Shown here in pieces: positions 51,801-64,000 of a stretch of DNA of 64,000 nucleotides. The notes below the pieces were generated by a model. It saw only the letters and a program-made list of their open reading frames with translations. It was not told the DNA's origin and did not search any database. Every line of letters starts with the position of its first letter. Within the stretch, counting starts at the first letter, position 1. Source of the DNA: Ecdyonurus torrentis (taxonomy: Eukaryota; Arthropoda; Insecta; Ephemeroptera; Heptageniidae); NCBI GenBank assembly GCA_949318235.1, contig OX439128.1:44162262-44226261 (forward strand), read 5' to 3'. The translations under genes and the position numbers were made by a program.

Positions 51801-52505
51801 GCTATAATAAAAATCTATATGCTTTAAATAAATATATAAAACTTTAAAAACTTTTAATTTCTACAAGGTAACCTTTATGACATTATAGAACAATTATTCG
51901 TATTTTATATTAGAATAGGGTGGTTTCATTCATATTAAAGATAACGCCATAAGTGAGCGCTAACTAACATAGTTCAGTATAGGAAAATGCCTCATTTTGC
52001 CAATTTTAAAAATACTTTGAAATATTTTTGAGAGCATTGATGCTGTTATAAGGTTGAATTAGTTTTTCAAGTATGCAAGAAAAATAGCAATAAAAAATAG
52101 CTAATTTTTGAAAGAAAATAGCCAAAAACTACGTTTGTTCTATGCTGAGCAATGTTATTCATTGCTCAAGAAGAGAATCGAAAAGCATTCAGAATGACGT
52201 CATGCGCACATGCCCTATAGAAGTTTTAAGATTATACTATTTTGGTTCTTTAGTGTGCTGTAGAAAAAAAATGTAAATATTTTTATAAAATCTATATAAT
52301 TGATATACTGTAATCATAAATTGTTAAAACAAGTTTTGAGGAGGATAAAATAAAATACTAACTTTGTTCCTATACATTAATATATTTGTATTGCATAATT
52401 TTTACAAACATGTAAAGCATAAATAAATATATAAATAAATAAAATACTTACAATAACAATTTTAGAGATCAGAAGTATAAAAACTAAAGATCGAAGCACA
52501 AACAT
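47607..52505 (-). CDS. Plus-C odorant-binding protein, 243 aa, ten exons
   Basis: Exons on the minus strand: 52505-52452, 50823-50730, 50485-50433, 50349-50175, 49588-49566, 49476-49441, 49368-49248, 48490-48396, 47878-47851, 47659-47607. Together they give 732 nt with consistent phases. Residues 1-18 are a signal peptide (MFVLRSLVFILLISKIVI). Twelve cysteines remain in the mature chain. Their spacing matches the Plus-C signature: Cys134-x3-Cys138 (CFIEC), x41 to Cys180, x19 to Cys200, x9 to Cys210, x8 to Cys219-Pro, x9 to Cys230. An early CC pair (72-73) is also typical. The family carries hydrophobic ligands in the lymph of insect sensilla. The weakest point is the acceptor of exon 4, which has an A-rich rather than pyrimidine-rich tract. 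Introns hold several MITEs. The tiny exons (23, 28 and 36 nt) hide the gene from simple reading-frame scans. Confidence 0.85.
48727..48802. repeat. (AT)n microsatellite
   Basis: AT run of about 75 bp with one GC interruption, inside an intron of the odorant-binding-protein gene. Confidence 0.95.
49058..49194. mobile_element. Short MITE, second copy of the 43811 family
   Basis: Left TAATGCTGTTCGTAAACC and right GTTTACGAACAACATTACTA are inverted. It lies in the intron between OBP exons 7 and 8. Confidence 0.65.
49665..49831. mobile_element. MITE in OBP intron 4
   Basis: Ends TTGACTAATAAAGAAGCAAC and its diverged complement ending TTTACTAGTCAA. Inner arm words GACTTCAAG and CTTGAAGTC face each other. 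Confidence 0.65.
51040..51162. mobile_element. 123-bp Tc1/mariner-like MITE in OBP intron 1
   Basis: Ends CAGCTCTGG and CCAGAGCTG, both flanked by TA (51038-51039 and 51163-51164). GGACAAAAGTTACC inside the left end is of the kind seen next to Tc1-type termini. Confidence 0.75.
51339..51464. repeat. Tandem duplication, two units with 64-bp period
   Basis: The unit starts TGAGAAATACATGTATGTCT and ends CTATTGTTCA. The copies at 51339 and 51403 differ by one base, so the duplication is recent. Confidence 0.9.
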
Positions 52506-52725
52506 TATACTCTCCCATTTATTATTAGTACAATGAATTTTAAGTGAATGTAAAATTCAATCGTACAAATTCACTTGCAATTTTTGTGGCCGTGACACAT
52601 TTATTATTTTGAATAAATATATAGAAATGAATCACTCTATCGACCTATATTATAGCATCAATACCCTTGAAGTTAACTCTCACCAGTCATAAAAGCCATA
52701 CAATTATAATAACAATATAATGACC

Positions 52726-52728
<3 letters not shown>

Positions 52729-52789
<61 letters not shown>
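52729..52789. repeat. (AT)n microsatellite
   Basis: Pure AT run of about 60 bp. Confidence 0.95.
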
Positions 52790-52793
<4 letters not shown>

Positions 52794-53162
52794 TGTTCAT
52801 ATCCTATTAACAATTCAAAACCAGATAAAATCAAACTGATAAGTGATAAATTAGGCCGGATATTAAATTAAATTATTATATTTAAAAAAAAATCAGAGCA
52901 TATTTTTTAAGACAACAATTAATTAAAAAATTGTACATATGAAAATAATGTTAATGCTATTTTAATGTTTTATTTATATTTGACAATTACCAGGGTCCTA
53001 GAGTGACCCCACTGCTATGACAAATATAATTTATAATGCATTATGATCATATTATCTTCACATTTCTGTATTTTTGGAGGGACATGTAACCATGCCATAG
53101 GATCCCTTTAAACAATTTTAAATTTTATATATAATACAGAAATTTCACTTTTCACAACAGCA

Positions 53163-53515
53163 TTAAAGCCACATAAAACAACATATTGTGCTTTTTAATG
53201 AATAAACATGAAATGGGATCTTCAAAACTGATGACAATTTTTACCAGAATGTTAATGTAGCCCCACGAGAGAGCATAAAAATACTGTTAAGTATGCAATT
53301 TGCGTGACTATTCATGTTTCTGACGTCAGAAACATGCAAAAATTGGTAAAAAAAAAAAAAAGTGCGGGTTGCATAACTCGAAATTTTCTGATCACTGCTA
53401 CGGAGCTACAGTTGGGTTTTGAGACAAACTAAAGTTATTTATGTAAGTCCCATCTAGTGTTTTGTGATATAAATACTTATGCTTTTTTCTAATCTATTCC
53501 TTTAATGAAAATAAA
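53163..53515 (+). mobile_element. MITE with TTAA ends, copy 3 of 3
   Basis: Begins TTAAAGCCACATAAAACAAC and ends CTATTCCTTTAA. It is closest to 30802-31160. Confidence 0.75.
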
Positions 53516-53639
53516 AATACAAATAATGGCTTACAATGTTTATTTAGGGTAGAATGTAAGATTTATTTAAAATATATATTTACTCTTTATTATACTATGG
53601 TGTTCATATTTATATGAAGTTCTTTTATTTGCTATATAC

Positions 53640-54115
53640 CCTTGACGTGTGTTTGATTTGCACTTTGAGTCTGCCCTAAACCCTGGGAATGTGACTCAGT
53701 GTACGACGTGTCCTTGTTCTAGGTAAGGGTATTGGAGAAGGAGACACGTGACCTCGTGAAATCAATTATTAGTAATGAATTGCACCAGTGTGACTCTCTT
53801 AGAAGCTTGTACGATGTACCCCATCCCGCACGAATTTGCGAGCTAATACTCGCGGTCATATGGAACCAGCATTAGCGCGGAGGAAATAAGGTAAATCCCA
53901 TCACCCGCAAGTGCAGCTAAGATGAGAATAAACTTGGAAAATGCCTTGCTTTCATAAAGCACCTGTTCAATCCAGGTTGTAAGTGTGGTTACATATTGGG
54001 AGGTTTCCCCTTGACCAATCGATCATGTTTCTCAATGGTCACCTACGTCGAGGACGCTGGAAAGTTTTTTTTTTCTTTTTTTTTTTTTTTTGATCGGTCA
54101 AGGGGAAACTTCTTG
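53640..54115. mobile_element. GC-richer block with inverted GGTTTCCCCTTGACC words, probable transposon remnant
   Basis: The 53640-54060 stretch is much less AT-rich than its flanks. Near its right end, GTTTCCCCTTGACCAATCGA (about 54003) faces TGATCGGTCAAGGGGAAAC (about 54090). No reading frame is preserved. Confidence 0.4.
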
Positions 54116-54148
54116 GTGTGACGAAATAAACTTAACTCGTGCAATTTT

Positions 54149-56407
54149 TTAACCTTTAACAAAAGTAAACCTAAACTTTCGGTCTGCAGGTTTGTATTGT
54201 TCTCTTCCCTTGTCATCAAGGATGTGCCAGCCCGGCATGTAGGTGGCAAACTCCATCTCCTTGGTGTTGGTGTTGTTCTGTGTGTCGTACAGCAGAGTGT
54301 AGCGACCGTTGGTCAACAAGGCACCCGTCAGTCCGAATGTTCCGTACGAAAATATTGAATAGTTGCAAGCACCCAGTATTGCAAGGTCTTCATGGGGATT
54401 ACTCTCGTTCCCATTACCTATGATATATAAAAGTTGTGTAATAAAACACGTACTTTTATTGGAACATAATATACTTAAGAAAAAAATTATGACATTAAAT
54501 TAAAAATGAAACAAATTATTGGTTTTTAAATAGCTGAAATTTAATTCTACATTCAAATTTATTATAATTTAAAATATAAATTTAAAGAATTCTGCCATTA
54601 TAATGTGATGATTTTTTAAACCTTTTTAGTGTCGTATATCGTATTATATTCATCTACCGAAATAAAATTAAAATGTTCACAATGCTGCTCACCTACAACG
54701 TATACGTCAGGTGCTCCCAGTTTCTCACGGCACCAGTTGAGATCGTCGCTGACCACGACGAAAGCTAAAGGTCGCTTCAATTGAGTGCGCATCCAATACA
54801 TTGCTTGCAAGAAAAATCTCTCGTCAGCAACCTTCGCTCCTGGGTAGTTTCTGACCATGTGATACAGGTAGTCTGTTCTCCGTACGTGAACTCCAACGTA
54901 CTCTAACGTAGCTTTGTTCATAGAAGTTACGTTGAGGATCTACATTAGTATTTCAAATCAAATGTTATTGTCTTTAAAAAACATCAGCGATGGATTATCT
55001 TCAACGTTATATACAAAAATTAGTATCTAACTCATATATAAATAATTTTATATTAGAAGACTTTGAAAAAAAAGTTCTTTCCTCAGTGGTATTTTATATT
55101 ACTATAAAAAAAAGATACACTAAAGTTTTTTTTATTATTATTATTATTATTTCGAGATATTCCAAAATTTCCAACACATTTTCCGTAATTAAATATATTT
55201 ATATTTATAAGCGTGACGTGTTAATTATTAAATTATCTAACAGCAAATTATGTTAAATTTGCATCATTATTAAAAGGAAGTACATATATCGCTACTACAG
55301 TTTTTGTTTCCTGGTTTTCATTAAGCGAGAAAAAATAAGTAAAAAAAAAAACTTTAAAAAAATTTAGAACCATTAAAAATATATTTTTACCTTATTGATA
55401 TCTGAGTTGTTATGACTTTGTAGTTTAATTTTGTGTAGAGTAAGCTGTGCATGGTCTCTAAGGTCCTTTTTGAGTCTTATCTCGTGGTGCATTTCTCTCC
55501 ACCAAGGGAGTACTTCCTCCGTAAGAACAACATGATATGGCAGAGACAATAAATTGATTTGATCTTCAAGTGGACTTTCAATCGATTCAAGCAAACTTTT
55601 CTGAGACCTAATTATTATAGAATTTAAGTCTTCTTCTCTCAAAGAGAAATTACACCTTTGTGATAGTTCTTCAAGGCAGTGAGCACTAAAATTTTCAAAA
55701 AGTTCTCCTAATTCAGACAAAGTCTCATTGTGTACGACGAACCACAAACCGTAACGTCTCGCAACTGCATACGCTGACAAATATGACCAAATTTTGTTTC
55801 CGAGTCTTCCTCCAAAATATGCACTTATCATGATGCTATTTAACCCATCTCCTGCTTTTGGACATCCTTTCCATTGTTCTATTTCCACTTTTTTATTGCT
55901 TGATCTGCCTAATATGTTGCAATTGTAAGTTACTGCGCTCTAAAAATAAATAAATAAAAAATATCCACTTTTAATTGAAACATAGCATTTAATTCTACAT
56001 TGTTTCAGAACTAATATGATTGCAAATTACACTTATTATAATAATAATACTTCAAAAAATTAAAATGCTAAAATTTCTCTCTTTTTTTTTACAATATTAT
56101 TTTATTTATATTTTAGGGTTAGGTGTATCCAACACGTAGTTAGGCCTAAACTTCATAAAGATTTAGACTCTATGTTCTAATAATTTACTTTGACACGTAT
56201 TAAACACAATCCAAAGAAATACTCGTACATATTTTTTTAACATTAATATCAATAACTGATTGGCCAGTAAAAAGCAAAGAAAATGGTATCAAAATTATAA
56301 ATTGTTAGAGATTGAAAGTGTCTTACCATTTTGTAAATCATATACCATAACGTTGCAAGACAACATAATTCAATAAAAATCACTGCACACAATTTACGGG
56401 AATGCAT
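54149..56407 (-). CDS. GT11 alpha-1,2-fucosyltransferase-like protein A, 381 aa
   Basis: Four exons on the minus strand: 56407-56327, 55939-55391, 54939-54693, 54417-54149. Phases 0, 0 and 1 are the same as in the two neighbours. Exon 1 encodes a short cytosolic tail and signal anchor (LCAVIFIELCCLATLWYM), giving a type II Golgi topology. Domain landmarks follow the vertebrate FUT1/FUT2 family: GGRLGN (70-75) with the YLSAYAVARRYG helix, the GDP-fucose motif HVRRTDY (228-234), FVVVSDDLNWC, and SYGTFG (316-321) near the C-terminus. The family moves fucose from GDP-fucose to the 2-OH of terminal galactose; the true acceptor here is unknown. All family-defining residues seen are intact. It belongs to a tandem head-to-tail cluster of three. 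Confidence 0.92.
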
Positions 56408-58169
56408 TTCTTGTCTTCACATTTTATACACTAAATATTATAATGATAAATTTATATAAATGTTCTGAATAGCAGTTTGGTTATTTAGTGACTATTTTAG
56501 TGATTGCTTTAAGATAAAACAAAAACTTTTTCCGATATTTTATTTATTAAAAAACGTGATTTACTGCCTGATTTTTGTTTATGCATTTTTTCTGGACTAT
56601 ATGCTATCATGAGTAACTTGCATTGCATGTTACGGTACTGCCTCAATGTGACAATCTTGTCATGTCAACTATACACGTAACTATATAATCTAATCAGACC
56701 AATTAAAATGGTACTTTTTTCAGCAGACATACTAGTGTACAAGATAATATGCAAAATTAACAAGAAAAAGTTAAGAAGAAAAAAATGCTTTAGAAAAAGT
56801 GCCTTCATATGGCATTGCAATTGATATATTTTAGAACAGTCAAACCCTACATTTTTATTTAATGACGGCCACCTATTCCGGAAACGCACGCTAAAATTTC
56901 CAATTTATGACACACATTTTTATTTTCTATTGTCAGCTTTATGTGTTTTACAAATATTTTATTTTGTAACCTATAATAATGCACTAATATATAATAGTTA
57001 TACTCATATAATTCCTTACCCAGTTCAATTTACCCATTGTATAAAAAAAATCGAACTAATTATATTTCTCAGATAAAATGATTGGTTGATCAAGAACAAC
57101 TTTAAAAAATATGCATCCTATTATTATTATTTCAGTAAGTTTTATATTATATTGGTTGTGAGAAAACAGTTGCAACAGATCGACAGTCACGACGAAAAAA
57201 ATATTACGATTTTTTTCCTTCATTTTATTAACATATTTGGAGCTCAAAATAAAACCAATGTATCGTTATTACAAAAAGTGTGATGAATATTGAATTCAAC
57301 TTCTTTAAAATTATATTATCTCTTAGGCTATGACTTTTACTTAAATTATTTTCAGATATATAATACTCCTATTCTCCTTTAAACTTATCATGAGTTATCA
57401 GTTTTATTCCAATCCTTATACACCAACTATTTATCTTTACTTTCAAGCATATCCAAATTTAGGTTACTATAATTTCTATAATGATACGTAGTAAGTAATA
57501 AGAAGAAATATTAAAATATTTCCAAATAAGTACATCGTTTCTACGGATATTTATATTTAGTAAATATTATTGTACCACATCTAAAAGTCAAATTACGAAA
57601 TGTTATAGGTGTTGCAATCAAACGATTTACTATATACCTACGGATCATATCTCTAAAATACAAAAGTTGAGCCCTTCTACCTTTCTGATTTCATTTAAAT
57701 GTCATTGGTAACACAGCTATCTAAATAAATATTTCAGAACCTAAGACCATCAAGGAGAAAAAATGTGGGAAAATTATATAATTTCAAAAAATTGTATAAG
57801 TAAAACTTTTGCACTGTTACGTTTAAAGTTGTCTGTGCAGTATTTATCATTGTGTTAAAATCAGTTGTTATTGTTCAATTATTTTGTGGCGAAATGTATG
57901 TATAGGTTTGCTGTAAAGGTTATTTCAGCTAATGTGGTTTCCGTACAGTTCTTCAGCATGTATATTGCATACATTCCTTGCTGTTAAATAGTGCCAAAAG
58001 TTATTTATTATAAATTAGTACAGACAATTAGCACATTATGTGCTAAAACAGAGTTTTAAAAATATATAGCCATGTTTCATTGGAATTTTTTCAATAAAAA
58101 GTAGTAAAATTAACACAATTTACAAATCCACTTTATTATTAAAATATTAGTATAACTATAGTAAGTATA
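56408..58169. other. Spacer between fucosyltransferases A and B
   Basis: No gene recognised. It includes the promoter region of A, with no clear TATA box seen, and the 3' region of B. Confidence 0.5.
58132..58137 (-). promoter_or_regulatory. Polyadenylation signal of fucosyltransferase B
   Basis: AATAAA on the minus strand, 33 nt after the stop codon. Confidence 0.6.
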
Positions 58170-60309
58170 TTACACAGTATGTTTCTTCACAAATTTTCGT
58201 CTGATAAAAGTAAATCTGAAAGGTCTCTGCGAAGGTTCGTAATGCTCTTGTCCTTCATCATCAAGGATGTGCCAGCCTGGCATGTAGGTGGCGAACTCCA
58301 TCTCCTTGGTGTTGGTGCTGTTTTGTGTGTCGTACAACAGGGTGTAGCGACCATTGGCCAACATAGCGGCACTCAGACCAAACGTGCCGTACGCGAATAT
58401 GGTGTAATTACACGCGGCCAGCACCGCGAGATCCTCACCAGGGCTTGCTTCGTTACCATTACCTGAGGAGAAAGTATAGTGAATCATTCAACGTACCGCA
58501 TTTTAAACTAAATTACTGCAGTCGTTCATCATAATAAATAATATTCGTATGATATAAGTAATGCATCATATTTTTAATTTCTTATAATTTTATATAAATA
58601 AAAATCTCGATATCATACCCACTATGAACACGTCAGGTGCCCCAAGTTTCTCACGGCACCAGTTGAGATCATCGCTGACCACGACGAAAGCTAGAGGATG
58701 TTTCAGTCGAGACCTCAGCCAATGCATGGCATGCAGGAAAAATCTCTCGTCAGCCGCCTTTGCTCCTGGGTAGTAGGTGCTCAGATGAGGCAGGTAGTCT
58801 GTCCTCCGCACGTGAACTCCAACATACTCTAATGTCGTGTTGTACAGTGTGCCATGCAATGTAGAATTATATATCTGAAATAAATATTCAACGAGGAGCT
58901 TTATTATGGTCAAACATAGAGCAATCAACTCATTGATGTTAAGTTTAAAGTTAATGTAAACTGAATCCACCTAGGTCTTATGAATAAATAAACAAAATAA
59001 GTTTTCGGTTGCTTTTAAAACAAACGCATGCTCCAAGAGTTTATAGTACACTTAATTCATTGATTGAAACGTACCTCTTGAAATTGATGACTGTTTTGTG
59101 CATCAATGAAAACAGTGTGCAGAGTTTGTTGTGCGTGTTCTCGCAGTCGAGCTTTAATGCGCATCTCTCGGTGCATCTCTCGCCACCAAGGCAAAGTCTC
59201 TTCTGTGAGCACCACGTACACCGGCAGACGTAGGAAGTTAAGCTCGTTAGGACGTGGCTCCTCGATATGCTGCAATAATTCCTTCTGATTTCCGATACCC
59301 TGAGGTTTTCTCTGCATCTCCTCGATCTGATCGGAGAAATTACAGTGCATTGCCAGTTCCTCGAGCGCCGGCACGCTCAAGTCCTCGAATACGATGTTCA
59401 GCACCTGCAGCGCCACGTTAGGTACCACTGGCCACACGCCGTAATGTCGCGCCACTGCCCATGCAGATAGATATTCCCAGATCACGTTACCAAGACGGCC
59501 GTCGAAATACGAGGTGACCATAATACTGTTTAGTCCATCTCCTGCCTTGGGACAGCCCAACCAGCGCTGTGGAGGTCCTTCTGACTGTGCAGTTCGAAGT
59601 TCTTTTAAATTGAAACTTTTTATCTGTGTATTGAAACATCACACATTTCTTTACAATACATATTTTTAAGTTTGCATCATATTTTGTAACTTTTTATTTT
59701 TATTAATAATATTATCGTAATTGTGTTATTAATTGTATTAAGCATGAATTAATTATATGTAAGGCATATTTTAATGTTATAAAAAGTTAGCTTCCAAACA
59801 AAAAATCGCATCTAATGTGTTTTAAATAATCCGGAAGCGTGTTGGGACCAGGTATGAGATACTGAGATGTGATATTCATGTTCTTGAGCTGGTTTAGAGC
59901 ATCAAATTTAATCCCTACGCATTGAGCTCTTTCCAAAATTTTGGTTAAGATGCAAAAATGAACGGTTTACGTAATAAACGGTAATATATTAAACTTAATT
60001 ACCAAAGACATGTTATGTTATATAGAGACACTATACAGTATATATCGCGTAGTTGAAATTTAGTGATACTAATCTTTAAAAATGAAAAGTATAATAATAA
60101 TTTAGTTAAAAAATAAGTTTACAAGGTTAGTTGAGACTGAAAAACGGCAATATACTTAAAATAATTGCGGCAGTTTCTTCCTATATGCTATGCTCCGAAC
60201 ATGAATTAAGCTTTTCTCTGCGTAGTGATCCCAACGCGTTTAGATTCTGTAGAACGCTTTAAACGTGAATTCAAGTCCAAAATCTAACACATATATAGCA
60301 TTAATTTAA

Positions 60310-60340
<31 letters not shown>

Positions 60341-60606
60341 CGCATTGCTATAAAACCTTTATTATACTTTCGTATATTATATTAAATGTCAAAATAATCT
60401 GTATTGTAAAGTTAAAAAAATAGTATAAGTTCTATAATAAAATTTATATTTAATAAAAGTTTAATTCAATAAAAATAATTTTTTACCCATTTTATTTTGA
60501 AATCTTGAAACTTCAACTCTGCAAATATTTGAACTGTGCAATAAGTAACCAACACTACTGTAATCACAGTCAGTGGTAAGAATATACGGATCACTGGATG
60601 AACCAT
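58170..60606 (-). CDS. GT11 alpha-1,2-fucosyltransferase-like protein B, 405 aa
   Basis: Four exons on the minus strand: 60606-60487, 59623-59075, 58874-58619, 58462-58170. Exon 2 is 549 nt, identical in length to that of protein A. Residues about 7-27 (IFLPLTVITVVLVTYC) form the signal anchor. Landmarks: DGRLGN (81-86) with IWEYLSAWAVARHYG, LPWWREMHREMRIKARLREH, the donor motif HVRRTDY (244-250), FVVVSDDLNWCREKLGAPDV, and AYGTFGLSAAMLANG. The C-terminus is about eight residues longer than in A and ends in a basic stretch. N-glycosylation sequons occur around the donor motif exon start. The acceptor sugar is unknown. Confidence 0.93.
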
Positions 60607-62289
60607 TCTTCATTCTTGAAGTTTGAAATACGTTTTGGTGCTCTTAAGAAAAAAACATGAAGAATTAAATTATCATTGTTTATAGACTCATTTTGTTAAA
60701 TAAATTCCAACTGTATTAAGTTCTTCAATGATTTCACAATTATCATAGAGAGACTTTTATATTTTTAATAGAGTATTACACCTAAATAATAATTAAATTT
60801 GAATGTAATGAAATATTATTGTACACAGTAATGATACTGTAAAATACACGCGGAAAAAAAATACTACTAATGACAGCTACGTACGGTCATTTTACTAAAA
60901 AATGAAATTCTATTGGTATATGGAAATAACATATTTATATTTAGATATAGAGCTTTGCGTCAGCTGAAATCTCCATCTAACAATAAGCCAATAGAAATTC
61001 ATTTTTAAGTCAATTAAATCAAATTATGTAAAGTGCAATATATGTTTGGAGCAGATAAGGATAAACCCAAGGCATTCTGTCCGATATGCCTTGTCCGAGA
61101 TGCCTTGATAAACCTCAATAATACATAATACAGGTGAAACATATTTCAATAAAGGTGTATCTTACGTTTAGATTATGAGATTATAATATAGTGCATATCA
61201 ATAATATTTTCAAATTAATATTTACCGATAAGGCCCGATCACGTGATCTTAACCAAGCATGAGAAATGAAAAAAAAAAAAAAAAATTCAATTTGTTGTGC
61301 GCTTATACTGTATAAGGGATTTTTTATGCAATGGTGAAAATTTTGAAATTCGGGTTTTTCATCCCAAAAATTCACAGGATTATATGAAACATACACGAGT
61401 AATAATTTTGTTTCCACTTATACCTATTTTCAAATAAATCAACATTTTTTATGAATAAGAACACGTACAATTTTTATGACACAGTATTATATTTACGATT
61501 TTCAATTACAATGTAGAATTATGTTATAAGCGTCATATATGAGAACTTTAAATAAGTAGCTACTGAAAGCATTTCTACTACGATTTATTCTGTATTTTGC
61601 AATTTAGGGGTAATAATAAAACAATTAATTGGCAAAAACATTAACAAATTAAAGCAATCAATTTTAATACTTACAATTTACAAATCATATCCACTTTCTA
61701 GAGACATTTAAAGACTATGTTTGGTCGTGTCACATTTTGCGTGATACAGCAAAAGCACAAAAAGCGATGTGTTTTTTTGAAACACTTGATTGTGCTTTTA
61801 AAAAAAAAAAAAAAAATTACAAGTTTTTTTTTTTTTTTTTTTAATTTTTTTTTTGTATAATTATTATATCAATAGAAGAAGTAGATATCACAAATAATCA
61901 GTATTATATAATGTCACGTTTCATTCAATATTTAGAAATACACATTGACATTTGTAAATAAATGTGACCCAGTACGGTGTGCGTGAAGTGAAACAGTTTT
62001 TGTAGACTGTCGTCAGATAAAAAGTTTTAGACATATTATGTCAGAATAATTTCAATTATTATTTTTTGTGAGTGTAATTTATTTGAATTTTCATGAGAAT
62101 TCAGCTTTATTTTTTACACGAACCTAAGAATAATTTATATATCTATATGATTTACAAAATATATATATATTGTTCCTTTGGTTTGAAAAGTTCAATGTCC
62201 ATTAAAATATCTTTCATAATAATATAGTTTGTATCTCATAGTTTTATTTTCTTTATTCTGTAAAAGTCATGTTTAAAACTCTAAAGTGG
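60607..62289. other. Spacer between fucosyltransferases B and C
   Basis: No gene recognised. It contains A and T homopolymers around 61800-61855. Confidence 0.5.
62252..62257 (-). promoter_or_regulatory. Polyadenylation signal of fucosyltransferase C
   Basis: AATAAA on the minus strand, 33 nt after the stop. A second one overlaps 62243-62248. Confidence 0.55.
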
Positions 62290-63999
<1,710 letters not shown>

Positions 64000-64000
64000 A

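Larger units (their letters stand above)
52506..54148. other. Intergenic region between the OBP and fucosyltransferase A
   Basis: No gene recognised. It holds an AT microsatellite, a TTAA-ended MITE and a GC-richer block at 53640-54060 that looks like transposon debris. Confidence 0.5.

Noticed and set aside
58179..58466. Plus-strand 95-aa frame, and similar ones at 59009 and 63578
   Set aside because: They are antisense shadows of the fucosyltransferase exons, which carry the conserved HVRRTD and GTFG motifs on the minus strand.

Overview
This is a 64 kb piece of a very AT-rich animal nuclear genome, almost certainly an insect. Genes are split into many small exons with GT-AG introns, promoters have TATA boxes, and there are no bacterial operon signals. 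Microsatellites, miniature inverted-repeat transposons (MITEs) and tRNA-derived SINEs are abundant. The best taxonomic clue is a 12-cysteine 'Plus-C' odorant-binding protein, a hexapod family, together with a Beaten-path immunoglobulin protein. The order of insect cannot be decided from the sequence. No gene has a long uninterrupted reading frame, so the gene models here were assembled by hand from splice sites, reading-frame phase and family similarity.

Layout. 1-11.4 kb: AT-rich DNA with microsatellites, scattered MITEs and one weak pair of candidate exons (about 1.8-2.4 kb). 11.4-25.5 kb (+): two tandem secreted serine protease homologs (SPH1, 276 aa; SPH2, 285 aa) with the same seven-exon structure. 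Both have lost the catalytic His and Ser and are predicted pseudoenzymes. 27.5-30.4 kb (+): a complete six-exon Beat-like protein of 271 aa. 31.9-33.4 kb (-): a three-exon unknown gene whose last coding exon is interrupted by a 394-bp MITE. 35.6-43.8 kb: a structurally complex block. It holds an inverted duplicate of one exon of the downstream membrane-protein gene, a transposon with a recognisable empty site, three foldback structures and a roughly 1.7 kb near-perfect palindrome. 42.8-46.6 kb (-): an unknown single-pass membrane protein (304 aa). 47.6-52.5 kb (-): the ten-exon Plus-C odorant-binding protein (243 aa). 54.1-64.0 kb (-): three tandem GT11 family alpha-1,2-fucosyltransferase-like genes, the third running off the right edge.

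How the genes relate. The SPH pair and the fucosyltransferase trio are tandem expansions. The SPHs and the odorant-binding protein are predicted to be secreted, Beat-like is secreted or membrane-attached, and the fucosyltransferases are type II Golgi enzymes. Nothing indicates one shared pathway. The most unusual features are the doubly inactivated protease pair, the inverted exon copy that is far better conserved than its flanks, the gene truncated by a MITE, and the nested palindromes at 37-41 kb.
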